Assembly (NCBI RefSeq): GCF_014898815.1
Contig: NW_026515544.1
Location: forward strand, 310,001 to 374,000
Direction: 5' to 3'
Length of the DNA stretch: 64,000 nt
From: Panonychus citri
Taxonomy: Eukaryota; Arthropoda; Arachnida; Trombidiformes; Tetranychidae
Under the pieces are notes generated by a model. It was not told where the DNA came from and ran no database searches. It saw only the letters and a program-made list of their open reading frames with translations. Within the stretch, counting starts at the first letter, position 1, and every line of letters begins with the position of its first letter. This document shows positions 1-11,709 of this stretch, piece by piece. Both the position numbers and the translations under genes were made by a program.

Positions 1-68
1 TTTTCTTCTACAATTTAAATCAAATTATAATTCCTAATCTTTATCATCTTTTTTCAACTTTCTAACAG

Positions 69-662
69 ATTGTTAGAATCCGAGCAGCAACAGAAAGAGT
101 GTTAATCGAGGAAGATGCATTATTACCCGAGAAAAAAACTCGTGAATGGTTTTTCCAGATCGCCGATGCACTTACCTTTCTACACAATAATCTGGGAATC
201 GCTCATCGAGACATGAAAGTGGAAAACATCTTGTTCAATACCGAAATGGAATGTAAATTGACCGATTTTGGTTTTGCTCGAGTTTGTTTTGACCTTTCAA
301 CTGGTCTTCTTCGTCTAAGTGAAACATTCTGTGGTACCGAACCTTATTATGCACCCGAAATCATTGAACGTGAACCTTATAACCCATTCTTGGCCGATGT
401 TTGGGCCACGGGTGTCGTTCTATTCGCCATGTTGAACAACCGATTTCCATATCATTATCAAGATCTAAAGGTCATGTTGAAACAACAATATGGTCACTCG
501 TACAAATGGAGAGCCGGTGTTGAAGAAGCGACTTCCAAGGATTGTAAAGATTTACTCTGGAAAATGTTGGAGGGCGATACGAAGAAACGATTAAACATGA
601 ACGAAGTCATGGACCATCCGTGGCTCAAGAATTACTCCGCAAAGAGAGGCGATTATAATTGA
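69..662 (+). CDS. TSSK-like serine/threonine protein kinase, 3' exon (partial)
   Basis: This is the last coding exon of a protein kinase of the testis-specific serine kinase (TSSK) type, which phosphorylates Ser/Thr and in animals acts mainly in male germ cells. The exon opens after a pyrimidine-rich AACAG acceptor at 64-68 and runs in frame to TGA at 660-662. The first 68 bases are intron and the ATP-binding lobe lies outside the window. Visible are the catalytic loop HRDMKVENIL (Met replaces the usual Leu of HRDLK), the DFG triad in LTDFGFAR, an activation-segment stretch SETFCGTEPYYAPE, the LADVWATGVVLFAM helix, and a C-terminal MLEGDTKKRL...HPWL stretch. The FCG-x-x-x-Y-x-APE pattern and YNP..ADVW match TSSKs best; a CAMK-like relative is possible. 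The kinase core residues D and K are present, so it looks active. It converges with the GST gene. Confidence 0.8.
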   Translation: MVRIRAATERVLIEEDALLPEKKTREWFFQIADALTFLHNNLGIAHRDMKVENILFNTEMECKLTDFGFARVCFDLSTGLLRLSETFCGTEPYYAPEIIEREPYNPFLADVWATGVVLFAMLNNRFPYHYQDLKVMLKQQYGHSYKWRAGVEEATSKDCKDLLWKMLEGDTKKRLNMNEVMDHPWLKNYSAKRGDYN

Positions 663-912
663 TTTAATTCTATTCTAATCAATTTAAAACGACAATCAAT
701 CCAACATCAATCCTGAGAGAGAGAGATGGAAATTCACTAAGGTGAACAAAAAATTCACCAAAAGAATCAAATTGTACGTTAGTCTGATTCTTTGATGGAT
801 TCAACAACTATCATGAAATGAACTTTGTCTCTTTTCATACTCTCTCTCTCTCTCTTCCCTTTACTATTTCATTCATCATTATTATCATTTCCTTTTAAAA
901 TTATTCTGAAAA

Positions 913-918
913 AATAAA
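913..918 (+). terminator. Polyadenylation signal AATAAA for the kinase gene
   Basis: A canonical AATAAA lies about 250 bases after the kinase stop codon. The reverse-strand signal for GST is only eight bases further on. Confidence 0.5.
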
Positions 919-925
919 TGTATAT

Positions 926-931
926 TTTATT
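926..931 (-). terminator. Polyadenylation signal AATAAA for the GST gene
   Basis: TTTATT on the plus strand reads AATAAA on the minus strand, about 63 bases after the GST stop codon. Confidence 0.5.
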
Positions 932-993
932 GTGAGAAGAATTGATCAAAATAAAAAACAATCGAATCGAATAAAAAATCAAACATTTTACTC

Positions 994-2053
994 TTAAATC
1001 GATGTATTTTTCTTGATTCGTTGTTCATCATTGGTAATGCTGATTAAATGTTGCATATAATTTTTTAAATTAACCATGGCAGAGGAATTGATTTGGTTGT
1101 AATTAGTTAATTCATTTTTAACTCGATCCATCCAAGAGACAATCTTTTTAAATGATGATAAATCAACTGAACAAGCTTCAGCATAGGAAAGTGAACCAAT
1201 GAAAGATATATCAGCAATCGTTAAATTGTTATTAGCGAGATAATTGTTTTCTTCTAGATGATTTCAATCAATTTCATTGAATCCATGAATTTTTCTTTCC
1301 CTGTAACATCGGGTTTACTACCTGAGAAAACGGGTCTCTGTAAAATTAAACAATTGAATCGGTAATTAGTTGCCTGTCAAGTGAAAGTATCAATTGAATT
1401 ATTTACCATGAATCCACTTAGTAAATTGTAAGTTCCCATCTCTTGGTATAACCATTGGTCAATTTTTGCTCGTTTTTCAACATCCTTAGGATACAGCTGA
1501 TTATCAGGTGAATATTTGTCCACTATGTATTTGATTATAGCTCGACTAATGTAAATAATTAGTGGTCAAGATCAATCAAATACAATAAATTGCAACTCAC
1601 CTTTCCCATAAAATAAGATCACCATCAACCAGAGTTGGTATTAAATGAAAGATTAAGCTTAATGTAAATAATTAGTGGTCAAGATCAATCAAATACAATA
1701 AATTGCAACTCACCTTTCCCATAAAATAAGATCACCATCAACCAGAGTTGGTATTAAATGAAAGGGATTAAGCTACAATTTATTGTTAATTGGACACAAA
1801 TGATTGAAACAAAAGTAGAAAAATAATCAATCAATCACGTAACAATCAAGGTAAATATCAAGTTAGATATGATAACAAGGAACAATCAATAATCTCAAAC
1901 GTTAACGGGTCTTGTTACCTTAAGAAAACTTGGTTCCAAATGTTGTCCTTTAGATAAATCAACGTTGATTAAATTAACTCTAACGCCGAGATAATCGATT
2001 ACCATTAAAACTGAACGACAGGGCGGACTTTCAGCCATAGAATATAAATCCAT
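994..2053 (-). CDS. Glutathione S-transferase, delta/epsilon-like, with a one-base frame break
   Basis: Cytosolic GST that conjugates glutathione to electrophiles. Exons (minus strand): 2053-1919, 1772-1714, 1545-1407, 1337-994; all introns are GT-AG and phases agree. The N-terminal thioredoxin-like domain starts MDLYSMAESPPCRS, with Ser9 in the place of the catalytic Ser of delta/epsilon GSTs. The motifs IPTLVDGD (cis-Pro glutathione loop) and LWES/RAIIKYI follow. The C-terminal all-helical domain has NNLTIADISFIGS, the conserved N-capping box. In the last exon the frame must change by one base near 1250-1262: read straight, a TAG interrupts; with one base added the product is about 225 residues, the usual delta-class size. 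A nearly exact extra copy of exon 2 lies in the intron before exon 3 and appears unusable. Either a sequencing indel or a recently broken gene; I favour the former. Confidence 0.82.
1547..1774. repeat. Tandem duplication of GST exon 2 (113 + 115 bp)
   Basis: The copies, 1547-1659 and about 1660-1774, are essentially identical except for a two-base deletion (AAAGATT versus AAAGGGATT). Each carries the GST exon 2 coding sequence, its GTGAGT donor and the start of the following intron. Only the 1660-1774 copy has the TGTAG acceptor and keeps the reading frame. The 1547-1659 copy has TTAAG at the acceptor position and is out of frame by two bases, so it should be spliced over as part of the intron (1713 to 1546). 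Confidence 0.85.
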
Positions 2054-2842
2054 ATTGAAATGAGAACTCACTAATTACAATTAGTAATAAAAACGACAAA
2101 CTCTCAATTTAAAAGTAAACAATGTTAATAAAAATAAAAAATTTCGTTCAATGGATTAACCTCAAGGTGGCGCAATTTAAGATAAATTGTTTCAAAGTTG
2201 TTTCAATCATTCCAAATAATGGAAACGAAAAAGTATAACAATTAGTTGATTACAACAACTCAGTCAACACCCTTGGCTCATTCTAATCAGTGTGAGTACA
2301 ATTAAGGTTAGCATTCAGTTTGTGAGCTCGTAAATTGGTTCCTATTTAGTTTTCAAAGACAATCGAAATCGAAAATATCGAAATTGAGCTTTGGATGGAA
2401 TTGAATTTTAGCTTAGATAATAATTCGTTCAACTATTCTTATCGTTATTCGTTTTTATCTTTCCATGAACGATAAGTAATTAAATATCAAATTCGAACGC
2501 GATTTACTCGAAAACCTTTTGATCAAGTGAGAAAAAAGCGAGCGAAAAACGCAAAGTATATTTCTCAATTTGTTCATCACTAAATTAGATCGGCTTCTCA
2601 GTCTAAACCCAATCAAGTCAACTACTTTCACTTTACAAAGTAATTAATTAATAATAAATAATTTTTAATGGTGGAAGGCAATGATTGAACGAAAGTATAA
2701 CCAGGATTGGAAAATTTGGAGAAAAAATTAGACCAATAATATAATTTTCCATTGGAAATATTGATGTCGATTAGCTGGTTCGTCGAAAGTTGTGAATTTT
2801 ATTTTTTTCATATAATATAAGGTGATACAATTTTGTATTGTT
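2054..2842. other. Intergenic region between GST and VPS54
   Basis: This holds the presumed GST promoter and 5' UTR and the VPS54 3' UTR. It is AT-rich and I see no coding stretch or clear core promoter motif. Confidence 0.5.
2798..2803 (-). terminator. Polyadenylation signal AATAAA for VPS54
   Basis: TTTATT on the plus strand lies about 40 bases downstream of the VPS54 stop codon as read on the minus strand. Confidence 0.5.
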
Positions 2843-5617
2843 TCAACTAATTTTCGACCATAAATCATCAATAGAAAATTTTAATTTTTTCCCAATACTA
2901 AGATTGTTTAAATTTATCACATAGAAAGTTAATTCTTGGGTCACTAACCTGTAAAGATTGAATGAGAATAATAAACAATTAGGTAATAGTTAAATTTACG
3001 ACAAAAAAAAAATTAATACTAACCCGTGTTGTGGGCCACCATCATTGGCGATCTTAAGACGAGTTAATTGTGATCTTAAGACTTCTTTGAATAGTTCATG
3101 TAATCTAATGAAAAAATTGGATAAATCACCGATTGGAATGACATCTTGAATGTTTTCATGAAGTCTCATTAAATGTTGAGAAATTGTTTGAAAAGGTTGC
3201 GAGGGAACCGGCGGTTTAGCCTCCCATTTGGATAGATGGAAGATCATAAAATCTTTGACCAGAGAAATGACCTTTTCGGGTATTTTTTGTACATGTTCAG
3301 TGTACCCTCGTTCAATATCCTCAAAGCTTTTGATTGTTGAACGATTTTTGGTTGGCATTAAATCACAGAAATGAGATGAAAGGTAAGGCAACAATGAGAT
3401 TACCAATTGAAGACAACGTTGAGAGAGAAACAGATTACGAACATTGATACTTTTCAATCCAGCTTCATTAGCTGCACCTCCTTCCAAGACTAGATGACAA
3501 GTACGTGTATTAAAGTGGCTAATTAAATCCAATAAACGTGCCAATAGTTCACTGGTAAGTGAAGGTATTTCATTACAACATTGACAATATTCTAGAATCA
3601 TGGAGATCAGAGTTTTCATCGAGCTCACGACAACATAATTTTCATCATTAAGAGTAACGTAACTTTTAGATGCTGATGATGATGTTGTTGTTGTTGTTGT
3701 TTTGACTGATGATGTGGTCGATTTTGTTGATGAAACTGATGATTGTGATGAAGATGATGGTAATTGATTAGATTCTGATGTTGATTCGTCTTTTGTCTCT
3801 GTCTTCCTTGGATTACGAGAACCAAGTCTTTCTTCACTAAATTGATTAATCATCTCTTGTAATTCAACTGGAATTGGATCTAATGATTTCCATTGTTCAA
3901 CTGTTAATACCGAATTTAATTTTCGTTTCCTTTCATCATGAAATCGGGTCGTAAATCGGAAAGCTTGATTTTTGAGAACAGATTCCAAAATGTCACTTCG
4001 TCTACCACATCGAGTCTCACATTCACTGGTAAATTTATCTATCGATTTGGATAATTCAAGAAATTCAGCTGAAGTCAATTTATCCAATGATCCATCATTT
4101 GCTTTATAGCGAATCAAATCTTTGGATGCAAGATGAGCATCATCACAAATTGCCACCAATGATTCCTTAATTGTTATACTTAATTTGTTGTAATCTTTAT
4201 CTGCTAATATGTGATTAGATTGTTCTTGATTTTTACTCGTATCCTCGTTGCGTTTTTCAGAAGCTTCTTGGACAACACGTAACATTAATACTTGAATCAA
4301 TTCCATGCGATCAAGTAACAAATTAAGATTTACGAAAACAATGGACAATAATTTAAGCCATTTCGATGGATCAATTGATCGTAGTCTCTCAAATAAGCTC
4401 ATCTCCTCTTTACCATCAATGTCAATATCATCTTCTTGGGATAACATTTCAATGACCGTTTGCTTGACGAAAGCTTTAATGGCCATTCGAGCCTCTTTGT
4501 TAAAATCATCGATAAAACTGAAACAATGATTTTTTAACATTCCCATGACAAGAGCTTCCAATCTGTCTGAACCTGGGATTTGATTCTTTTTGTTTATAGT
4601 TAAATTATCCATGGAAATGGGTCCAATCGAAGGGTCAACTGGTTGATTACAAAAGGCGTCGATAAACTTGATGAATTCTTCTTTCATCATTTTAGAGATA
4701 ATCTCACGTATCTCATTAAGCTGAGATTCGAGGTGACGAAAACAATGGAGACCCAATAGCTCTTGAAGGAAAACATCCTGAGTGGTTGAGATGAGATCAA
4801 GTGAACCAGCAAAATCAGAATTGGAAAGTAATAATTGTATGGTAGGTTGAGTTTGATTAATTGTTGACATTAATTGCATCTTGTCCAGAACTTTAAGAGC
4901 ATTTTGACGAGCCCAGTGTAATCTAATATTTTCTAGATTGGGTTTGACAAAAGTAGCTTCCAATTGTTGACATTTACCACGTAGCAAAGTTACTTGTTTG
5001 ATTGTTTTAGATAAATTTTCCATGACTGAATCAATTGCATTCATGATGTGAAAAAATTCTCGAAATCTGAGTGATATTTGATGGGATAAATTTTCTTCAA
5101 CAACATCCAAATAATCAGTTAAATTACGTGATATTTGTTTAATTGACTCTTTAAATGAATCTGGTGATGAGGACAAATTATTACCAGTTAAACAGTTGAC
5201 ACTTTTAGAATCAGATAGAAGAGAGGTAAATGTATTCACATTTTCCAGGCTAAAATCTGAACGTAAGAAAAGTCGAGGCACAATATCATGAATATCCTTT
5301 GATTTGGAAGAAGCACCAAAATCTGTTAAATTATCGGATGAAATTGATGATCGCTTAATGGCAGCTAATTTCTCTTCACGCCGGTGAACACGTTTACGGT
5401 AAGTCTCAATGAGAGCAAGATCATTAGGTGTTGGCGGTGGATAGAGAGGTACAATCGGTGGGCTTTCAATGAATTTTGCACCCCAGTCCTTTGTCAATAT
5501 GTCAGCTCGAGGTAGTGACGGATCGTTTAATACTGAGGCCAAATTTTGAGAACTAGAATAGATTGACCATTTTTCCGAGGGTTCAGCATCTAAAACCAAA
5601 TCGGGTCTTCTCTCCAT
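2843..5617 (-). CDS. VPS54: VPS54, subunit of the GARP vesicle-tethering complex
   Basis: VPS54 is the GARP-specific subunit (with VPS51/52/53) that tethers endosome-derived carriers at the trans-Golgi network. Two exons: 5617-3024 and 2948-2843. The small second exon restores the conserved C-terminus HGLVTQELTFYVINLNNL and ends at TGA 2845-2843. Total is 2700 nt, about 899 residues, slightly shorter than vertebrate VPS54. The N-terminal region contains PPTPNDLALIETY (about 60-75), YLDVVEENLSHQISLRF (about 169-185) and a KLMATVHQTQPT-like match (QLMSTINQTQPTIQLLLS) typical of the family. Residues about 610-650 are a Ser/Thr-rich linker. The C-terminal part carries the VPS54 domain. The start ATG at 5617 is the first in the frame. 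The near-single-exon structure is unusual for this large gene. No frame break was found. Confidence 0.93.
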
Positions 5618-6225
5618 TTCAAGGAATCGTTACATATAAAACTCTATCAAAAGTAGAATAAAATAAATTACCAATAAAACACACAGAAGAGAAGAAGGAA
5701 AAACAAAACAAAACGATCAACCAATAGATCAATCGAAATAATAAAAGAAAACAAATTAATAAGAAAAAAAAAATTCTCATCAGATGAGAAGAGAAAAAAT
5801 TGTTTACATCAAATTCCAAAAAAAAAGTAACTCCATCTATCGAATAGAAATTAAACTAAAAAGAGAAAAACTCGAAGAGAAATTCAATTATTCTGTATTG
5901 GTTAGGAAATCATGGAATATCTATTGATTGTATCGAGGAAAAAAATTATTATTGTTCACCGACTGTTGAATTACAATACAGTCGTTTAGCCTCTCGAACT
6001 GTTCAATCTTGTGTACCCTTAGTACCAACCAGAGTCTTCAAGAACTTTTTTATTATTGATAAAGATAAAAGTTGTTTAATCGTCATGAGTATTATAATAG
6101 AAATACATATTTGCATAGTTTAATCATAGAAATTAAATTAAATTGGATTTATACAATTGATAATGTTTCGTGATTAATATTACATCAATTGTTGGAATCA
6201 ACAATAAACTAGTGAACGATAGATG
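5618..6225. other. Intergenic region between VPS54 and the Beat gene
   Basis: This holds the presumed VPS54 5' UTR and promoter and the Beat 3' UTR. A minus-strand AATAAA lies at 6049-6054, about 170 bases past the Beat stop codon. The stretch near 5945-6045 is less AT-rich than its surroundings and could be a transcribed leader. No ORF is supported. Confidence 0.45.
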
Positions 6226-9200
6226 TTAATTTAACAAAGGTTTACTAATTTTCGAGTAGCAAAAGTTGATATAATACAAAGTTTTTAGATGGCAAAGAAA
6301 GTTGATTGTATAAAAAGTGATGATAATCCATAATAGATTAGGATTAGATTTAATTGATTGTGATCCATTAAATAGTAATCGTGAGCTTTTACCAGAATCA
6401 GTAAATAATGACAATAAAATATCATTTGAATGAACGTGAATTGAATGAAATGATAGACAACGTAATCTCATTGAACCATCGACAGTCTAAATAATAACAA
6501 TAATAGAGAGAAAATAATTAACCATTAGAAAAGGTAATTAATTAGTTAAACAAACAAAATTAAAGTGTAATTGATTAGATGTTTACCTGGAAAAGCTTTT
6601 TGGTGATTTTAAATGATAAACTTGCTGATGGCGGATTCATTTCGGTGAAAGAAGCAAAATAATCATAAATTGTGGATGTAAATTGATAACCAGGTTGATC
6701 AACATCCGATTGTATTATTGCAGGTTGAATATTGTAAACAAAAGGCTATGTTATAAACACGAGGAAGAAAAAACAATTAAGCTTATTAAAGGATTAATTA
6801 GCTAGAGATTTGATTAAGGTGTGAAAAGTGAGTAAACAAACAAACAAACAAACAAAAAGTAATACAAATTGTTCCTAAGACGAATCAAGATTAATAATGG
6901 ATTAATTGACTAATTAACTTTACCTCTTTACCATTGATAAACCATTGAATAAATACTGAAGGCTGGGATTTAGGTCCAGTACAATTAACAGTTAAATAAT
7001 CACCGACTCTTGGTTTACCATGTAATCCGTGAATTAAGGGTAACCATGATTCAACTGGATTCAAAGTTGTTCCTGGTGATGATGATAATTGATCAGGGGA
7101 AGGATAAGATTCACTGATTTTACTTGAGTAGCCAGTTTCATCAACAATTAATTCCTCATAGGAATAACCAGAAATTTGAGATTGTAATGCTGAGCAACGT
7201 AAATCAATTTGACCATTTGTTAATCCTTTTTCACTAGTTAATTGAAAGCTAACGTTAATCCAGGATATCGCTAAACCATCAGGATTTAGATAATGAACAG
7301 TCCAATTGTAATTAAGATTTCTCTCTGATTGTAGAATCTAAATTTATATATATTGAATGAAACACCAATTAAAATCATAACCATAAATCTAAACCATGTT
7401 ATCTTTTAAAAGTAAACACGAGTCCAATTTACAACAATTAGAAGGGTATTAAGTTGATTTAATTCACAACAACATTAAATTGAATTCAAGTCACGGTTAA
7501 AATTACTTATATATTAATACATGTACCTGAATTAAGTATTATAATAAGTCGAAGATCAATTAACTTAAATGATTATCGAGTAATTAACCAAAGTTGTACA
7601 AAAAGATTACCTTTCAATCATAAATATTAGGATGAATATCCAACATATACACTTACCTGATTTACCATTCAGTTCATTTTCTCATGAATAACGATAAGTG
7701 TATTCACATAGACCATTAACATTGAGAAGAAGACAATTAATGTTTATAATAATAATAGTAAGATGATGATGATGACAAAGTTTACTGAGCTAATTATGTT
7801 TTGTTACATCTTCCTCTATGTAAATTAACCAGAAGAAGAGTAAATTGTTCATTTGCTAATTCTAACAATTCCCTTATTTCTGACTCTCTCTCTCTCTTCA
7901 TCTGTCACATTATGTTATTCCCATTCCCATAAAATAAGCTAATAATAATGCTTTAGGCAAATAAATATTCAATATGTGTACATATCTTTCATCTTGATCG
8001 CATCATCACCATCATCGTCAATAACATAACAATAATCTTCAATATATCCCCTCATCATCTTCTTACGATAATAATGAGATTAACATGTTCCTCTCTTAAT
8101 ACGAATATTGCATCAAATGGTAATTTGCTTTCTCTTTCACTCTATTATTATTATATTAATCATTTAGAAAACGATAATATCATCTTCCTAAATAGTCAAA
8201 TAGAAGATGGAATTTTTTTTTCTCTCATTCTCCTCTACATGATATGGAAATAAAAAATGAAGAAACTTTTCCATGTATTTTAATAATAACCTTTTAATTG
8301 TGAATCATTACCCGGGAAAATCAACGATTGATTAGGATAGACAATTGTGATGTTTAAATTGTCACGAGAAACCAATCGATATAAAATAGTAAATAAAAAC
8401 AGATCAACTTACCCGATGTCCGTTAATGAACAAAGCTAATATAGTCGGAGGCTTAGATGGACCAGAAAGACAACTAATGTTAACGAGTTCACCAATTTGG
8501 TAAGTATCTTTGGTTCCGATAATTTTCAGTTTAGACTGAGGTAACACTGAACAATTAAAAGAAAAAGAAAAACAGGAAACAATGATTAGTTAATTGTTGG
8601 CAGAAAAAAAAGGTAAAGAAAACGATAGGGAAACGATAGAATGGTAGGGAAAAAATGAAAAGAGTTCGAAGAGAAATAGAATTGCCATTAATTGATTCTA
8701 ATTCTCAGTAGAAGTTAAATTAGTTTTCTTTTTCATAATTTTATTTTATCAATTTACCGTAAATTCTAAGATCTTTTTCAGCTTTAACACTTTTAAATGA
8801 ACCATTTGAATCTTCCGTTGAAACCTCACAACCATAAGTTCCTTCACCATCTAAATCAATTGAAGAAAGGTAAACATGGCTTCCATTGGATTGATTAATC
8901 TGTTAACCATCACAATAAAAAAAAAGAGACTCATGGTAAGTAATAATTTAATTTGTCTATTTATATGATTACCACTGGTCATGTAGTCATTAAATATGTA
9001 TTACAATCATGAAACTTAATCAAATTGTATGTTTGTCTGTAATGTTAACTGTTATTAATTATTACCAATGGTCAAGAGGTTGAGAAAGTTACATAGAGAA
9101 AAGTGAATATTGAAAAATGAGTTGAAAAGAAAAGGCTAAAACAAAAGATACAATTGATTGTGATTTTAATTGTAACTGACTTTATATTAATTAATATTAT

Positions 9201-11159
9201 GTTTATCTATTTTTATATATTTCTAATTGATAAATGATATGGTTTTGTTTTTAACAGAGGAAAATAGCACTTACATCAACATGGATTCCTTGTTGGGGAA
9301 AATATTTCTTCATTGGATTTGCCTCTTTTGGATTATTATTATTATTATTATTGTGGTTTATATTGGATATTGATGGTGATAAATCCTCATGGGCATTGAA
9401 ATTATCATCCAAATTATTGTTTTCATCAATAATTGAGTAACGGTAAAATTCAAGATTATTTTTATACCATTTAACGGAATACAGTGTCTCCAGTGTATTC
9501 AAATGGTAGTTACACTGTAACCATAAGGAGGAACCATTAAGACAAGGGCCGGGAACATCCATCCGACTTAATTCAAGACAATTAACTGTAATCATTAAGG
9601 AATCGAACAAAAAAAGACACAATAATAAAAACAATGGACAATGATATCAAATATATTATATTATATGTTATTTTTTGGCTCAATTGACTGGGAGGCAAAA
9701 AAGTTTATCCACCGTAACATCATTAATATCCCAGAATAATTAATAATAATTTACACTTGCAACTGGATCATCAATAAATATCAAAGGATTAACCAGCTGA
9801 TATAATTATGACTTTGAAAGTAATTGATAATAATCAGGGGAATGGCTAAAGGTTGAATATTGTTCAATGTGTTTATTTAGGCCTTTAACCATTTGGAAAG
9901 TCAATTTGTTGATAAATTACGATCATTATGATGGTGATAATAGATTTTAGTCAAACAGCAAACAAAACAAGAAAAAAACTAACGGAAGGACGTGATAAAT
10001 TGCAATTGTTGTCAATCACAATTAACCCTGAGGCTATGAAATTCAATGATATTCTCCTCCTCCTCCTCTTGTTTCTGTTCCTGAGTCCATATCATGAAAA
10101 ATAATTATCGTTCCCATTGAACAAACTTCAATCTACTCTCATCAATGTTTACGTCAGCTAAATCTAATTGTTGATTAAACTTACCTTTTTAAACTAATCA
10201 TCTGATTTAAAGAAAAGGTTACAAAATATATTCGATTGTTAATTATTCTAATTGCAACTGGTTGATTTGCATCAAGTGATTAGTTTTGTTGCCAAAGTGT
10301 TTTAAAAAAAAGTTTCATCAACCAGAATCGCTGAATGAGTTGATAATTTTCATTGATTTAATGTCAAACTAGTTAATCACAATTACTTGGCGTAAATTTA
10401 CTTTAGTTAATCACAGTTAATCATCTCAAGTTGATGAGTGAAACTTTTTTTCGTTTCTTTGGAAAGGGATGAACAATGTAAATGAATCAACTAATAGCAA
10501 TCTAATTTAATTGATTGAGTTGATTTATTTGAGGCTAACGAGATTCACCTTCAATAGTAAATTCTGCCTTTGAAATGTTTACCTAATTCACTTGAATGGA
10601 CTTGATTCAATCTCAGTTAATTTATTTTCATCCTCATCATCATCATCATCCTCATCCTTTTTTTTGTGAGTGAATGTATTCAAATTGTTATAACCATTGA
10701 AATAATGATAATACATTTCCATCTATTAGTTAATCCAATTTGTAGCAATTTTCAGTCTATTGATCAATAGCTAAATTGTTGTTCAACAATCAAAACATGT
10801 AAATCAAATTACTCTCTCATATATATGATTACAAACATCATGTTGCTCAATGGTTATCGTTAACTGTTATTATCATTATCTTGATACTTTTATTCATTTC
10901 ATGTTGTTACAACAATTACAATTAAATTGTTACCATTTCCGATAATCACAAATTAATTTACTAGAAAGTTTCGATATTGCAATCAGAGTGTTTCTCATAA
11001 TGATCTATGTTTGTTACTGTTGTTAATCAAATTAAAATTGATTCAACTCAATTAAAAGTTTATCAATCAATACATATATTACTTACCGATAAGAGGTAAT
11101 AACAATAAGATTGGTAAGAAAATGTTAAATGGATGATAATTAGCACATAACAGTGACAT
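6226..11159 (-). CDS. Beat-family immunoglobulin-domain protein
   Basis: Beat (beaten path) proteins are arthropod Ig proteins that bind Side-family receptors and steer motor-axon defasciculation. Seven exons on the minus strand: 11159-11087 (signal peptide), 9585-9275, 8899-8758, 8546-8413, 7337-6924, 6745-6587, 6486-6226; total 1494 nt, 497 residues, all phases consistent. The first exon encodes a hydrophobic leader MSLLCANYHPFN...LLLLPLI. Ig1 has the diagnostic CNYHL...LYSVKWYKNNLEFYRY, with an Asn/Asp-rich insert, and closes with GEGTYGCEVS. A second Ig-like part has VNISCLSGPSKPPT and a third repeat-like part has LTVNCTGPKSQPSVFIQWFING. The C-terminus has a hydrophobic segment (NLLWIIITFYTINFL), so it may be membrane-anchored rather than secreted. 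Family assignment is firm; the particular Beat paralogue is not. Confidence 0.88.
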
Positions 11160-11663
11160 TTACGTTTAAATCATTGATAATTAAAAGTTAACTACACAAT
11201 TGATTAATTAAGGGAAATTTAGAGTTGAAAATCAAAAGTGATTCCATTGATGAAACATAATACAAATTGACAATGAGAGGAAAATCAATCAACAGGAAAA
11301 TGATGAAAAGTTTTTCAAAAAAATAAGGTGATGATAATAATCAGGGATGGAGATGATGATGATGATGATGATGAAGATTAAGTCGATGTCAATGATGTTA
11401 AACAGATGATTGAATCAATAGAAACTTAGAAGATTTCATAGATTTACCTGAGATGTAAAAGTTACCGTTATTATCAAATGAACTGTTTCAAGAATCTTTA
11501 TCAAGTGAACCTTTTTTTTCCCATTTACAGGATAGACTTTGGTGGGAGTTGGAGGTGGGAAAAGGGAAGTAGGGAGGGAGAAAATCCTCTTGAGTTGAGT
11601 GAGCGAAACATAGGAGGAAGAAAAGGAGAAAATGATGAAGATAAACCTTGGAAGATACAAGCA

Positions 11664-11709
<46 letters not shown>

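Larger units (their letters stand above)
663..993. other. Convergent intergenic spacer between kinase and GST genes
   Basis: This holds the two 3' UTRs facing each other. It contains a short (CT)n run at about 840-855 and polyadenylation hexamers for both strands. I see no other coding potential. Confidence 0.6.

Noticed and set aside
1254..1321. A 68-base intron in the last GST exon (CAG|GTAGTA ... CATCTAG) that would restore frame
   Set aside because: It would remove about 22 residues that read as normal GST helix. A missing base is simpler, though transcripts should decide.
4305..4529. ORF antisense to VPS54
   Set aside because: Lies wholly inside conserved VPS54 coding sequence and has no domain features.
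6832..6853. (AAAC)n short repeat in a Beat intron as a possible transposon tail
   Set aside because: Only about five units, with no element, target-site duplication or ORF next to it.
9251..9634. ORF start near 9634 as an alternative Beat signal peptide (reads FLLLCLFLFDSLMIT)
   Set aside because: The first codon is TTG, not ATG, and the hydrophobic stretch lies upstream of a good TTACAG acceptor, so it is intron. The exon at 11087-11159 supplies an ATG, a leader and the right phase.
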